Source of the DNA: Clytia hemisphaerica | Taxonomy: Eukaryota > Cnidaria > Hydrozoa > Leptothecata > Clytiidae | Assembly (NCBI GenBank): GCA_902728285.1 | Contig: CACVBU010000072.1 | Coordinates: 124,001-188,000, forward strand | DNA: 64,000 bases | Reading direction: 5' to 3' | Part shown: in pieces, positions 45,001 through 54,670 of the stretch | How positions within the stretch are numbered: the stretch's first letter is position 1 | Layout: every line of letters begins with the position of its first letter | The notes under the pieces: model-generated | The model's database searches: none | The model's input: only the letters and a program-made list of their open reading frames with translations | What the model was told of the DNA's origin: nothing | Made by a program: the position numbers and the translations under genes

Positions 45001-46582
45001 TTTTCAAATATTGGATGAAATGTTTGATGGAAAAACTTGCGTTGGATGAAGCAAAAATCAAGGCCGATCCAACATTTCATCCGACATGACTTGGAAAAAA
45101 ATGAAAATTCAAAAAAATAAAGAAAAAAGTACCACCAAACCAATCCAACACGAAAAATTACACAATTCAACGAGAGAGTTTCTTTGATCTCGCCGCAAAT
45201 GTTTATCTGGTACTCGATGTAGAAATTTTCTTCCGACACGCTAAAGCTCTGAAGGTTGGGAAAATTTTAACATCTGGAACCTTTGGGTTACCATTTTTCA
45301 TTTTTCTGTAAGGTTTCTCAGGCAGCAGAGATTTTCATGCTAAATTCAATCGGGTGCAACCGATAGTCAATCAAAAAGTATAAGGACAGCTAGACACGAC
45401 TGTGATGCGGTACATCAAACGATGACTACTATAGGTCTCCGATGGTATATTGGTCCGCTCCTTTAGAGCTTTAGCGTGGGCGGCTGCGAATACGCCATTG
45501 GAATATCAGATAACGCAAATGTTGGATGAAATGTTTGATGGCGATCAAACTTCATCCAATACCGTCCAACACGATTTTTTTCTTCTTTTTTTAAATTTTC
45601 GTTTTTTTCCAAAAATTTGATTTAACTAAATTTCAGAATGTGTATCTCACAAAAACTTTTCCAATTTTTCGTCTGCTTTTAGTCATTTTTGTTCAAATGG
45701 GAATTTGGTATTTTCGTTCTGACAGGGTTCCAAATTTACCAAACATTGAAATCTGACAAGGTCGACTTTTTGCACATCCCCGTCGGCCGTCAAGGTCCAG
45801 GGATTGAATTAACGTATCGCATTTCGTCATTTGCGATGTGATTGTGAAATGTACGACGCAAAAATTCAAAGTTGAATAGTTGAAACAAGCATTTTATTTT
45901 GAATCTTCAAGCAAATACATAACTCTAACTGTTACTTTGCCCACAAATTATTCTTTAGAGTAAAAAATACATCGTATACATTAAAGGCGGGAATTTAATA
46001 TGGCGGACGGCCGAAAAAATCAAATTTGGCGGTTGTAGGATATTTAGGGATCATTATTGACCCTAAATTTCCTACAACCGCCAAATTTAATTTTTATGTT
46101 GAAAACCAAATTCTAGATTATCTAGGTCAAAATTTGGCAAAAAAATTTCTTCCTTTAAAATGTATTCATAAGAACGTATCCTGAAAGCTGAAAAAATTTT
46201 GCGCACTGTCGCGTGTTTCTTTAGCTCATTTCGATCCCTTAGGCCAGTGCTCATTTAAGGTACTTGTAGGTTTTTTTTAAGAACTTCCGAAATGTGTTAT
46301 TTCTGGGGCCTTCGGACAAGTTTTCTTAAAAACGAAAATGAACTTATCCTTCAGATTTTTAAAGGCTCGAGACGCAACATTCAAAATATCGAATTGAATG
46401 ACACAGAAGAAAATGGTTCGACTCTTCTTAATACAAAAGAAACTGATTACAAATCTGGACAAAATGATGTACAGAAAGACGCGAAATCTGGACACCCTTT
46501 AGACCGACTTAGTCGTTATGTTTTTCCTTCTATGTATGTAGTATTTTTAATATGCTATTTCATTTCTTATAGTAATTTGTAA
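33031..46582 (+). CDS. Cys-loop ligand-gated anion channel subunit (GABA/glycine receptor type)
   Basis: Ten coding exons join in phase: 33031-33094, 33554-33631, 34726-34793, 36692-36758, 40034-40184, 41231-41313, 41625-41762, 43471-43662, 44516-44646 and 46355-46582, giving 399 residues. A signal peptide (MLYFELFSWFIFACKVLS) opens the protein. Next come the N-terminal helix KILKTSYDKRVKPFG, the YYLRQWWVDERLVF block, WLPDLFVRN (loop A), and the 15-residue Cys loop C150-C164 (CNMNLQNYPMDHQTC). M1 lies at about 233-256, and M2 is preceded by PAR (262-264), which marks anion selectivity. M2 keeps Thr6' and Leu9', M3 is at about 292-316, and M4 is at 380-395 near the C-terminus. The M3-M4 loop is short (about 65 residues). 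A second extracellular Cys pair, present in glycine and glutamate-gated subunits, is absent, so a GABA-A-like or lineage-specific receptor is more likely. The ligand cannot be told from sequence. Introns hold many transposons. Confidence 0.92.
33799..33905. mobile_element. CAACCTCGT-family miniature element, diverged copy
   Basis: The body (AGGCTTTATTTACGTTACTG and AGCATCAAAAAGC blocks) matches 41781-41895 and 44753-44869. The ends have decayed. It lies in intron 2 of the channel gene. Confidence 0.6.
34410..34433. promoter_or_regulatory. Two CRE sites 16 bp apart
   Basis: Two perfect TGACGTCA palindromes lie 16 bp apart in a short tandem repeat inside intron 2 of the channel gene. TGACGTCA is the CREB/ATF site. 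No evidence of use; could be chance in a small tandem duplication. Confidence 0.3.
36282..36555. mobile_element. Truncated AGCATA-type miniature element
   Basis: Begins ACATGTTTTTTTTATAAGCA. The interior repeats AAGCATA and holds GGCTCAG and CAGCCTGAAA blocks shared with 40787-41127. The right terminus is degraded near 36555. Confidence 0.55.
36770..36976. mobile_element. Pogo/Tigger-like miniature element in channel intron 4
   Basis: TA flanks both ends. Left CAGTATACCCTCGCTCACTC and right GAGTTCGAATTAGCGAGAG plus TCAACTG. It begins only 11 bases after the fourth exon ends. Internal AATTCGA-type sites recur. Confidence 0.75.
37060..37220. mobile_element. AGCATA-type miniature element
   Basis: Left end ACATGTTATTTTATAAGCAT and right end TTATAAAAAAAACATGT. 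About eight AAGCAT or ATGCTT hexamers lie inside. It is inserted in a decayed pogo-like sequence (36997-37340). Confidence 0.65.
38144..39698. mobile_element. TA-flanked composite element with AGTACT arrays
   Basis: The outer ends CAGGGTGTCCCGG and CCGGGACATCCTG are inverted and flanked by TA, as in Tc1/mariner elements. Within, at both sides, are arrays of a GGGGAGTACTT(A/T)TTTCC-like motif (about 12 copies in both orientations). The centre (38820-39150) holds two reverse-orientation units of the 156-bp repeat found at 56.2-57.2 kb. A separate miniature element is nested near the right end (39383-39661). No transposase. A second inner inverted match (38151 and 39330) suggests a composite history. 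Confidence 0.6.
39383..39661. mobile_element. AGAAACA-type miniature element
   Basis: Left end ACACGTTTTTTTTCTTCTTC and right end TTTCTTAAAAAAAAACGTGT, flanked by AGT on both sides (39380-39382 and 39662-39664). The interior repeats AAGAAACA at least seven times, with GAGGCTCAG and GAGGCTGA blocks. Compare the AGAACA and AGCATA families. Confidence 0.75.
40700..41211. mobile_element. Pogo/Tigger-like element with nested insertion
   Basis: Starts CAGTTAACTCACTCTAATTC after TA, and ends ATCGAATTAGAGAGAGTC plus a decayed terminus before TA. An AGCATA-type element (40787-41127) is inserted in it. It ends 19 bases before the sixth channel exon. Confidence 0.65.
40787..41127. mobile_element. AGCATA-type miniature element, nested
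   Basis: Left end ACATTTTTTTTTATAAGCAT and right end GCTTATAAAAAAAAACATGT. AAGCATA hexamers recur through the body, with GGCTCAG and CAGCCTG blocks placed as in 36282-36555. Confidence 0.7.
41781..41895. mobile_element. CAACCTCGT-family miniature element in channel intron 7
   Basis: Inverted ends CAACCTCGTCCCC and GGGAACGAGGTTG enclose a 115-bp body that is the reverse complement of 44753-44869. It starts 18 bases after the seventh exon ends. No clear target duplication. Confidence 0.7.
41914..42585. mobile_element. Long-armed foldback element with Maf-site palindromes
   Basis: Two arms of about 280 bp (41914-42190 and 42310-42585) are close inverted copies around a spacer of about 110 bp. 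The palindrome TGCTGACGTCAGCA occurs at 42097 and 42223, and with one change at 42395. Flanks share ACTTTT only, so the duplication is uncertain. Non-coding; the open frames in the arms are mirror images of each other. Confidence 0.8.
42640..42755 (-). repeat. tRNA-like SINE fragment
   Basis: On the minus strand an A-box-like GGCCGAGTAGTCAAGACGTC is followed by a B box (GGTTCGAGCCCC). The anticodon arm does not fold properly, so it is not a working tRNA. No tail or duplication was found. Confidence 0.5.
43016..43274 (-). mobile_element. tRNA-derived SINE with target duplication
   Basis: The minus strand starts with a tRNA-like head: A box TAGTGCAGTGGTAGAG and B box GGTTCAACCCC. A non-tRNA body of about 190 bp follows. 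The flanks share an 11-bp duplication, GAGATCAAAAA (43005-43015 and 43275-43285), the sign of L1-type target-primed insertion. It lies in intron 7 of the channel gene. Confidence 0.8.
44125..44339. mobile_element. TA-flanked miniature element
   Basis: Inverted ends CCGTAAGTTGGTCTAGTATC and the complement of CCGTAACTTGGTCTAATGTC on the right, flanked by TA. The block TCTAATTCCGACACCC occurs inside both ends. It sits inside an older sequence with TCCATAACTCGAA-like repeats. Confidence 0.75.
44753..44869. mobile_element. CAACCTCGT-family miniature element with 8-bp duplication
   Basis: The element runs from CAACCTCGTTCCC to GGGGACGAGGTTGA between exact 8-bp copies of GTACTGGT (44745-44752 and 44870-44877). 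An 8-bp duplication and short ends fit a hAT-type miniature element. It lies in intron 9 of the channel gene. Confidence 0.8.
44960..45580. repeat. Region with repeated TTGGATGAAATGTTTGATGG motif
   Basis: The motif or its complement (CCAACATTTCATCCAACA) occurs about six times, clustered at both ends of this stretch. The arrangement resembles the ends of a non-autonomous element, but I cannot define termini. Confidence 0.45.
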
Positions 46583-47236
46583 AATAGTTTATTTCGAGAA
46601 GATAAATATTTAACCAAAAATGTCCGATATGTAGAACTGTACCCTGTTATCTTACTTTGATGATGCCGCTGGAAATATATTTATAAAAAATTACACTTTA
46701 ATTTCCATATAACATAGCTTTACTGAAACGTTTATTTTGAATTGTTCAGGATAAAATTTTAAAATATCAAATTTAATTCCATCATTAAATAATTTGACAT
46801 TATATTTTAAAAATGAATTGATTCTAATTTTTACTATATCCAGCTACAATTGCCTAGCATTTTAAATTATAACAATAACAAAAATAATAAAAAATTACCG
46901 TCTAAATAAAAATAATGAAAGTTTATTATTAAGGCCTAACACTAAAATAAAATATGGATGGTTCAAAGAAATGAGGACTTATGCAAAGATTAAGTCGAAG
47001 ATAGATGTTTGTGCTACAAGAAGGAAAGATTTCCTAAGTTTATATTACAATAATTAGTAAAAGAGAAAATTTTATGTGCTTATAACTTCAAAATTAGAAA
47101 ATGTCATTTTACCATTGGTCTCGTGCTTTTTTAAAGGCACCTGGAATTATTGTCACCATATCAATTCCATAATTTACACACCATTCTAATACTTTTCTAC
47201 GTATCTAACCGATCCAAAAACGTCTGTTATGAAAGA
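46583..47236. other. Convergent 3' ends of channel and cytochrome b5 genes
   Basis: AT-rich DNA with several AATAAA-type hexamers on both strands (for example AAATAAAATA and AATAATAAA near 46880-46950). It presumably contains the 3' untranslated regions of the two converging genes. No other feature is seen. Confidence 0.5.
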
Positions 47237-50200
47237 TCAGCTTTTTGTAGATTGCATGTAGAGGAAACATCCAATAGCAACCCCTACTACCATTACGGAA
47301 ACCATTAGCAACCAATTCGATGAAGTACTGAAAATGAAACGGATGATTTTTGGATTCACTGGACAGTTTTTTAACTTGGTTGACTGTTTTTAGTGCATAT
47401 GTCAATAAATTTCTGAACGTTTGGCGAATACAATAAAACAAGGGGTGAATACAGAAGCATGTGTTTTCACGATAAGGTACATCCACTGTTAAAAAAGGAG
47501 AAATATATCTTTTTAAACTTGTTCGAACTTTCAATTTGTTACATTGATTAGTAGATTTTATTCAAATTTCTCTCGAATACAGCGTGCCCCAAAAAAGTAG
47601 AAATATTTTTATATTAAGTAAAAAACTCATTATCTAGCTTAAAATAATTGAAATAAGACTAAAATTTTCTTGTCAATGAATATCAAGTCCCAAGATGAAA
47701 TATCAAGTATACAAGTCATAAAATTACACATAAACCATGAGGATTTTAATTTATATAAAAACTTGTCAACTTTTTTGGGACACACTGTATGCAGGGCATC
47801 AAAATAATTATCATTATTGTGAATTGTGTAAAATTGTACAGTAAATTAATTGTAAGCTCTTAATTGTGGTTAGAAATTAAAACTAAATGTTGGATACCTT
47901 CCCTCGCTGTCTGATGTTGTGACCTAAAAAAATGAAGAAATCAGCGGATTCGTAATTTCAAAAAATCTCACAAATATATACTGCTTTATTTATAACTACC
48001 ATGGTATTTTAATGGGATAATCTTTCACGGAGACTTAATTTTGCAAATTTCACTGTTGGGAGACAATATTTTCACAATCCTGTGCCTTTTACTGCCCAGC
48101 CAAACCTTGCATGTTAGTTGTTGAAATACATACGCATTATTAGCGTTTCTTTGATGCCAAACATTTAAAAAGTATACAGTTAGGCGAAAATAGAAAGATG
48201 TAGTGTTCCCAGGATGCAGGTGAAGGAAAAAAGCTCTCATGCAACCGGCCGGAAAAAAACTTTTTGTTGCTATTTTTAATCACTTAAGATCATTGAAATA
48301 GAACTTTAAAGATAACTTTTATGTACAAACAGTAAGAAGTAAGCCCTGAATACTAATGTATCAACTACTAAGGAACTTGATTTACAAGCGGGAATATCTA
48401 GCTAAACAATGTTTGATAGTTTGAACGGTCAACTCGATTTTCTTTATGATGAACCCATAGTCTGCGGCCGGGTCAGAAGATTTATATTTTTCACCCGGCC
48501 GGTTTCCGGAAACACTACATTTTTTTATTTTTGCCTTACTTTGACGTTTTTTTAAGTTTTGTTTAATAATATTTTGTGGATAGGGACTTTCTTAATTTCC
48601 ATTCCGCAAAATCTGAAATTTTATCCCATAAAAAGTTAAATCTGAAGAGATCTCTACAGCAGAATCTTAAAGTTGTTTTGAGCTTTTCACTGTAAAGTAT
48701 TTTCAGAATAAAGATTTTCACCTGAGTCTTTTTAGGTGTAGCTTCTTTTACAACATCATCCTATAAAAATAAAAAGTTGTAAGGATATCATATACTGTAT
48801 ACCATAAACTTGAATCCTATTGGTGAAAAACCTAAAATTAGTTTTAAAAGTGGCTCTGAAACGAATAGACCTTTTTTTAAATATCCAAGACATTCCCACC
48901 TCATGCAAATCACCAATGTAATGATCATCTAACAAACTTCTAGCATCGGTAGAATGACCCACATCTTCAAATTGTTCAGTGCCATCCTGACCTATATAGT
49001 ATAAAAGCATTAAAATATATTCAAAAACTTTTTGCCAAAAATGGCAAGCTTACAATATATTTTACGCTGAATCTGATTTCGAAGAATTTGTTTGTATTTA
49101 TTTTCACAAAGGTAAAATTTCTGCTCTTTCAGCTTTTTTTTGTTTTTTAATGTTATCAAATAAATAAGAGCATGAGTCTGCTAATGTCACCCATTTTCGG
49201 TTTTGTCAACTTTTCAACTTTAAGGCCCCAGTGAAAAATCTAGGTGCATGTAATAATGATACAAGCTGATGTTTTTTATCAGTCTTGATACTGGCAAGCT
49301 TAAATAGTCATTTTTTTCACTTTACAAAGTACGCAATTTTTTCAGGACAGCTTTTTACATCAAAATGTGAACGGAAAATAAGGTTTTTAGCAAATTGTCT
49401 AAATTCATTAGTTAATAATCTAGGCCAATCATCTCTGATCATACTTGATTTTTGTTTTTATTACAGCCAATGGATATAAAAACAAAATCTACAAAAAGAT
49501 TTTTCAAAATGAAGTTTTTCCCAGAATAAATGCAAAAAGTTGCGGACATAAATTTTTCCGTTCACAAAGTTATGTCCGCACACATTTGATTTTCTAGAGA
49601 AGTGAAAGTGTTAATATCTATAGTTATTTGATTTTTAACCCTTCCCATCCATTAGAGAACCAAACCAAGTAACACTAAAATACCAGTTGTCCTTCATTGA
49701 AAAATAATCCATTTTGAAGTGAACAGGGTATGATTTCCGTTCACAATTTTGAGTTATGTCCGCACATTATTTTATCCTTTAAATTTTCAAAGGAGTTATC
49801 CTTACTCAGCGGAATCATTTTTCTATATCAAGGGTCATATTTGGGGTCATTTTATACAAATTTGAAGTCTCAAAGGCTATTTGTTGGGAGACGGTGAAAC
49901 AAAACAGTTTCTCCAAAAATTAGTTATGTCCGCAACAAAAAGTTATGTCCGCAACAATTCATGAAGTTTTTTCAGCCCCCAAACATCATTTTTAGGTTAT
50001 TTTGACAAATTATTGCATTTGAGGTCATTTTAAGTTGGAAAAAAACAGAAAAAAGTCTGATAATTATCCATTGGCAAGATTTCAGTTTTTCCACCTCATA
50101 TCATATGTATTTCATGTTGCGGACATAACTATTTCATCTAAAAATGTTGCTGATAAAGTGTTTTTGCAAGCTGGCATGATGTTTTATCATATGGAAGTAG

Positions 50201-52329
50201 TGCTTAGGCTATTAGAAATAGAAAACAAATACTCTGATGCCAAGTTGAGGTCCAAAATGAAAATTTTAACAGAAAAATAACCTTTTTATTTCTTTGAAAA
50301 TGATGGTTCTGAGCCTACGAGCTTGAATAAAGGATAAATCATGCATTAATTTGCATGTTAAATTCATTTTGTAGTGTTCACACAACATAACCTACTACAC
50401 ATTCACTTACAGACTGGTTAGAATTGCTCCAATAGTTCAAAACAGAGTCATATTCTGTAGCAAATTGTATGTTGCGGACATAACTATTTAAAGTATTTAT
50501 CAGATTTTTAACCCTCTTAAAGCAGTTATGCTAACACATTGGCAATACGGTAAAGAGTTACATTTGTAAAAACCATGCATTTCCTTGCTTTTTTTCAATT
50601 TTTTTGTGTCCTCTAGGGTCGTTCTTCTATTAGAAATATGAGAAAGCTCTAATATCATTAATAAGTCTTCTTTTGTTCTTTTCGAAGAAAAACATGTAAT
50701 AACTGACATTAAACCAAACCAAATCTTTTGGTTTTATATTGATTTAGTCTCTATAATATTCCTTAAATTTTGGCAATAGAAAAAGACACTCCAAAATTTT
50801 AAATAAATGATGTATAATGTCCTATGGTTCTACCCTGGAAGAAAAAAAGTTATGTCCGCAACACAGCATTATTATACATTTAATCCTTTCTATCGAAAAA
50901 GTTGAGTGACTCTCAAGGAAAAATCATATTTAATGATTATGAAGATGTACAACAGTTGATGTCAAGCTCGAATCTTAACTTTTAAGAAAAGATTTTAACA
51001 AAAGATTTTATATGATTGGATTCTCTTTTACAAATGAATCTTCAATTTTCAGGAAATCATAGTTACAAAGATCTTTCAAGACAACAAATTTCAATGATTA
51101 AGTTTTGGTTCAAGTACAGCAAAGTATTAAAAGCCAAATATAAACTCAATTTAATGTTTATTGCTTATTTTAAACCAAATTTAACAAAAAGTTATGTCCG
51201 CAACCAACAAGGTTTCATTTTCTAATTTTTTATTGAATAACTGAATTATAGAAAACTTTTGGTTTTTTGGAAGGCTTATGATGAGTCCTTCAAATCTAGA
51301 ATAAAATTACCTGACCATAGCCAGTTTTCTTTTCATGAAGTCAAACTTTATGGGAATATTTTTTAGTATTTTCGATTTTCTTTTGAAAAAAGTGTCATAA
51401 TTTGAAAAATATGCTATACTGGACGGTAAAAATTGCTTTCCAATGCAGCTTAATATATTAGCCATGAACTGAAATCTAAGACAAGCATTAGATTATGCAT
51501 ATTTTATCTCAAATGAAGTGTAAACTACAAAGAGTTTTTTGCCAAATTTGTCTGATTATAACTACTCTAGGTCAAATTTCTGGACCAAACTAGTTTGATT
51601 AAGCCCTGATACTTATGTTTTCTGAAAATTGAGGTCATTAATAAAAAAATTATCCAGGAATAAAACTGAAATTCAAAACTTTATTTTTTCCAAAATTTTT
51701 CACCTTTTTGGGTGACATTACCAGACTCGTGCTCATAATTTTATTTGAGTGATACTGAGCTTTATCTTTGACCTACCTGCTAACTCTAACAAAACTTCTT
51801 CTCCTCCTGGATGCTAGAAGATAAAAAAAACTTATTTTAGTTACGCCTCGATAATTATTTTTCTTTTCCAGTGGTGGTCGGAATATCCGATGAAAATCGA
51901 TGTACTTTTGCAAAATGCATTGGAAATTCCACTCTTTTTGCCTTTTTAAATTCAATTGCCTTGGAAATTCATACATTTTCTTCTCTCCCCTTAGAATTTT
52001 CGAATTTTGGTGAAAACTTTTGCCCTCGGAAATCCTGTGCTGTGTCGTCTGCCCCCTGCTACAGACAAATTCTGGAATAATGGCCCAATATGAATAGTCA
52101 TGGGATTTGCTTTACCCAGAATGACGGCGAATCTCCCATTAAACACAAGTTTTACACTATAGTTGAAGGTTTCAATTATTGTTAAGCCATTATAAGGAGT
52201 AAAATTAAGATGGAAATATACCTCTTCAAGGAATTTAGTTACATCGTAAACTTTGTTGTGAATGACCATCCAAGTTGACCGCCCATCATTATGTTTTGCA
52301 ACTTCTTCAAGTTTGTATGTTTTGGCCAT
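47237..52329 (-). CDS. CYB5: Cytochrome b5, tail-anchored membrane form
   Basis: Six exons on the minus strand join in phase: 52222-52329, 51777-51813, 48900-48991, 48722-48760, 47898-47923 and 47237-47327, giving 130 residues. The heme-binding domain (1-80) reads [20 protein letters not shown], then [21 protein letters not shown] and [13 protein letters not shown]. The two axial heme ligands are the His of HPGG (residue 37) and the His of VGHST. A charged linker follows, then a C-terminal hydrophobic anchor ([20 protein letters not shown]) and a short polar tail, as in ER or mitochondrial outer-membrane cytochrome b5. The protein gives electrons to desaturases and P450 systems. Exons 2, 4 and 5 are only 37, 39 and 26 nt. 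Intron 2 (2.8 kb) holds a 2.6-kb transposon. Confidence 0.94.
47580..47787. mobile_element. Mariner-like miniature element in CYB5 intron 5
   Basis: TA-flanked, with ends CAGCGTGCCCCAAAAAAGT and ACTTTTTTGGGACACACTG. A CAG.GTGYCCC start with TA duplication is the mariner pattern. Non-coding. Confidence 0.8.
48183..48535. mobile_element. Miniature element, GGCGAAAATA family, copy 2
   Basis: Ends GGCGAAAATAGAAAGATG and CATTTTTTTATTTTTGCC, flanked by TTA (48180-48182 and 48536-48538). It is the reverse-orientation relative of 18967-19339. It lies in CYB5 intron 4. Confidence 0.8.
49168..51734. mobile_element. Non-autonomous element with nine GTTGCGGACATAACT motifs
   Basis: Inverted ends GAGCATGAGTCTGCTAATG plus TCACCCA and the complement of GAGCACGAGTCTGGTAATG plus TCACCCA enclose 2567 bp; ATAA flanks both sides. 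GTTGCGGACATAACT or its complement occurs at about 49539, 49568, 49752, 49922, 49941, 50116, 50471, 50848 and 51190, the first three with the outer bases changed. Otherwise AT-rich and non-coding. It fills most of CYB5 intron 2. Relation to the 57470-61315 element is inferred from the shared GTTGCGGA core. Confidence 0.75.
51868..52085 (+). repeat. Dispersed repeat, copy 2
   Basis: Diverged copy of 1066-1280 in the same orientation, inside CYB5 intron 1. Shared blocks include AATTCCACTCTTTTTGCC and GGTGAAAACTTTTGCCCTC. Not coding for either gene. Confidence 0.6.
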
Positions 52330-52972
52330 TTTCTCTTGTGATGTTTAGTGTATCAGCTTCTTAAAATTTTTCTTATCAGTGGCTATCGGTTTAGGTTTGG
52401 AAAAACTTTAAAAAGTGTTCCTTCCTTCAAAAGCATCAAGAGCAGAAGAGTCCAAAATGCAAGATCGTGCAGAGTCAGCTTCTTTTTTTGATGTTTACTA
52501 CGTGCGATGCTCGGAACCTTGAGGTTTGTTGGTCTCCGTGGTCTTTGGGAGGGGAAGCCACACAGCACGGAGAATGTAACATACTCAAATTTCAGGGGGT
52601 AAATATACTTAATTTCATGAAGCATAATTACAACTGCTCCTGATTATTTTCCCAAAATCTTTATTCTATGCAAAATTTGCGCTCATTTTGATCTAAGAGA
52701 AAATCATTTGCTTCAATTGAGAGATTATACATTAGATATCACTTTACAAAGTTGTTTACAAAGCTCCCCTCTTTGAAATTGACTTTTCCGAGAAGTTCCA
52801 TTTCTTCCAAAACCAAGATGGCGTCGTATCGCGAGCGTGCAACAGAACTTTCATAACGTTTTTCAGAGTCTCAAACATTGTTATTTATATTATTTGGACA
52901 CATCTTCTCATCGATGGATCTGCACAAAGAAATACTTTCGAATTAATGAAGCTCTGAGCTTCAAAGGCAAAC
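52330..52972. promoter_or_regulatory. Probable two-way promoter region
   Basis: It separates the CYB5 start (minus strand, 52329) from a likely plus-strand first exon (52973). Near 52817 lies CAAGATGGCGTC, close to the YY1 site AAGATGGCGGC that is frequent at TATA-less promoters, next to the most CpG-rich patch here (GTCGTATCGCGAGCGTG). A 12-codon frame starts at that ATG and stops soon after. Assignment rests on gene orientation and motif only. Confidence 0.4.
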
Positions 52973-53059
52973 ATGGTGGACAATTTTTCACAACAAAATT
53001 CTAGGAAAGAACATAATAAACAAAATCTTGAAGATGGTCTTGAATCACAGCAGTGCAAG
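52973..53059 (+). CDS. Putative first coding exon of an unidentified gene
   Basis: An ATG opens a 29-codon frame (beginning MVDNFSQQNSRKEHNKQ) that ends exactly at AAG followed by a GTATAA donor, in phase 0. It lies head-to-head with CYB5 and next to a YY1-like site. The residues are polar and look disordered. The exon at 63646-63726 starts in the same phase, so the two may be joined across an intron of 10.6 kb made almost wholly of transposons. Family unknown. Confidence 0.4.
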
Positions 53060-53683
53060 GTATAAATAAAACAAATGACACCTTTCCCTTTCTAGTTATA
53101 ACCATAGTCAGATAGATAATCAGTTAGTCAGAGATGAGTTTGAATGAAGATATGGATAGTTAATAATAAATACAGTTAGGAACATTGGCCACAGTAAAAA
53201 AGATCATAACAACACTCATTAAAAAATGGCGTTCGTGTCTATTCACTTTTTTTTAGCCTAGAGAATGTAGCAAACATAGTAAATAAAAGCACACTGTGCT
53301 TTTAATTGGCTGAAAAAATTTTTTGCGTCGGAAAAACTTTTTCAAACTTTCAGCAAGCAAACCAGACCCCCGCGCTCGATAGGATCGATCATCGGAATGG
53401 CTCGATGACGGATCGATATGTGATCGATGGATTACTTATCGATCCGGATAGGAGATCGATAGAGGATCGATACTCAAGATTTTTTTAAGCTTATGATTAG
53501 TTATCGATCTATCATCGATCTATCATCGATCTTTATATCGACCCTATCGACTCTTTCTAAAAATCGAGCTCTAATATTAATCGATCTTTCTCGCTATCGA
53601 TTACCTATCGACACCTATCGATTACCTATCGACACCTCTATCGATCCAATCAAAATATCGACCGTTTTTTATATTGATTAATA

Positions 53684-54412
53684 GACCTTTTCGCCTTTGC
53701 GTCCGCCATATTGAATTGTATGCAAAAATTATGGTTGCCGAATTGCCGTGGTTGGATTTAGTTGGAATGTATGCAAAACATATGCAAGTTTACACAAAGA
53801 TTAAAAAGACAACAAAGCATCTTATAAATAAATATTATAATCATTAGAACAATAAAAGATGGAATTTCTTAATCCAAAAGGAAATATTTACAGAACAACA
53901 AAAGCCTTTTAGGAATTTGTTCTTAAAGACATTGCATATTCTGTTTTCATGCCATTAAGAAATTCCACGAAGACGGAGTACACACATCAAACTTTCAAAA
54001 CACGCAAACTGAAAGCAGTAATTATGACGTCACACTTTATCAATGTTTTGATTTGATCATTTGGCGGCTCTATTCCCAGGAGAATAATTTGCCGTCAGCC
54101 GAATAAGGATTGTTTTTTACCTTCGCGGGTGATTTTTCAGTTTGAGATTCTGTCTAATGTTATGGTCTTTTGAAGTGCTTGTTCTAAGAGATGAGCGAAT
54201 ATAATTGTTTCTAGTTTTCAAGAGAAGCAAATTTAATCTTTCTTCTACAAGATTACACTTTAATATAATGCCAATTATGCATGTAAGTTTTTATTTAATA
54301 CTTTCTTTTTGCATATGTTTTGCATACTTTCTAAGGGAATTTCACCACGGCAATTCGGCAACCATAATTTTTGCATACAATTCAATATGGCGGACGCAAA
54401 GGCGAAAAGGTC
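53684..54412. mobile_element. Nested TA-flanked element with 70-bp inverted ends
   Basis: Left end GACCTTTTCGCCTTTGCGTC and right end its complement, matching over about 70 bp and flanked by TA. The inner body is AT-rich without a conserved protein. It was inserted into the left half of the ATCGAT foldback element. Confidence 0.8.
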
Positions 54413-54670
54413 TATCGATCCATATCGATCTAATGGCGTCAAACCGGATTTACTTATCGGTACTTATCTGGCACCCGATGTAGAAATTTTCTTTCCCACG
54501 CTAAGAAGAAAGCTCTGGGAAAAGGTCGGGGAAACTTTCAACATCTGCTGGAAGGTTTAGATTACGGAATTTCGCCTGAGCCCTAGCTCCGAACTTAAAA
54601 AAGCGGAGGGGGCCGGCTTAAAAATGGCCGATATGGTACTCTCGGGTACCTAATATAATAAGCGCCCCCC

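Noticed and set aside
46292..46354. Upstream part of the last channel-gene frame as coding
   Set aside because: A standard acceptor (CCTTCAG) at 46348-46354 and the phase of the previous exon place the exon start at 46355.
51991..52221. Extension of the first CYB5 exon into the intron
   Set aside because: After FLEE a GTATAT donor occurs, and the HPGG-containing exon at 51777-51813 continues the conserved sequence in phase.
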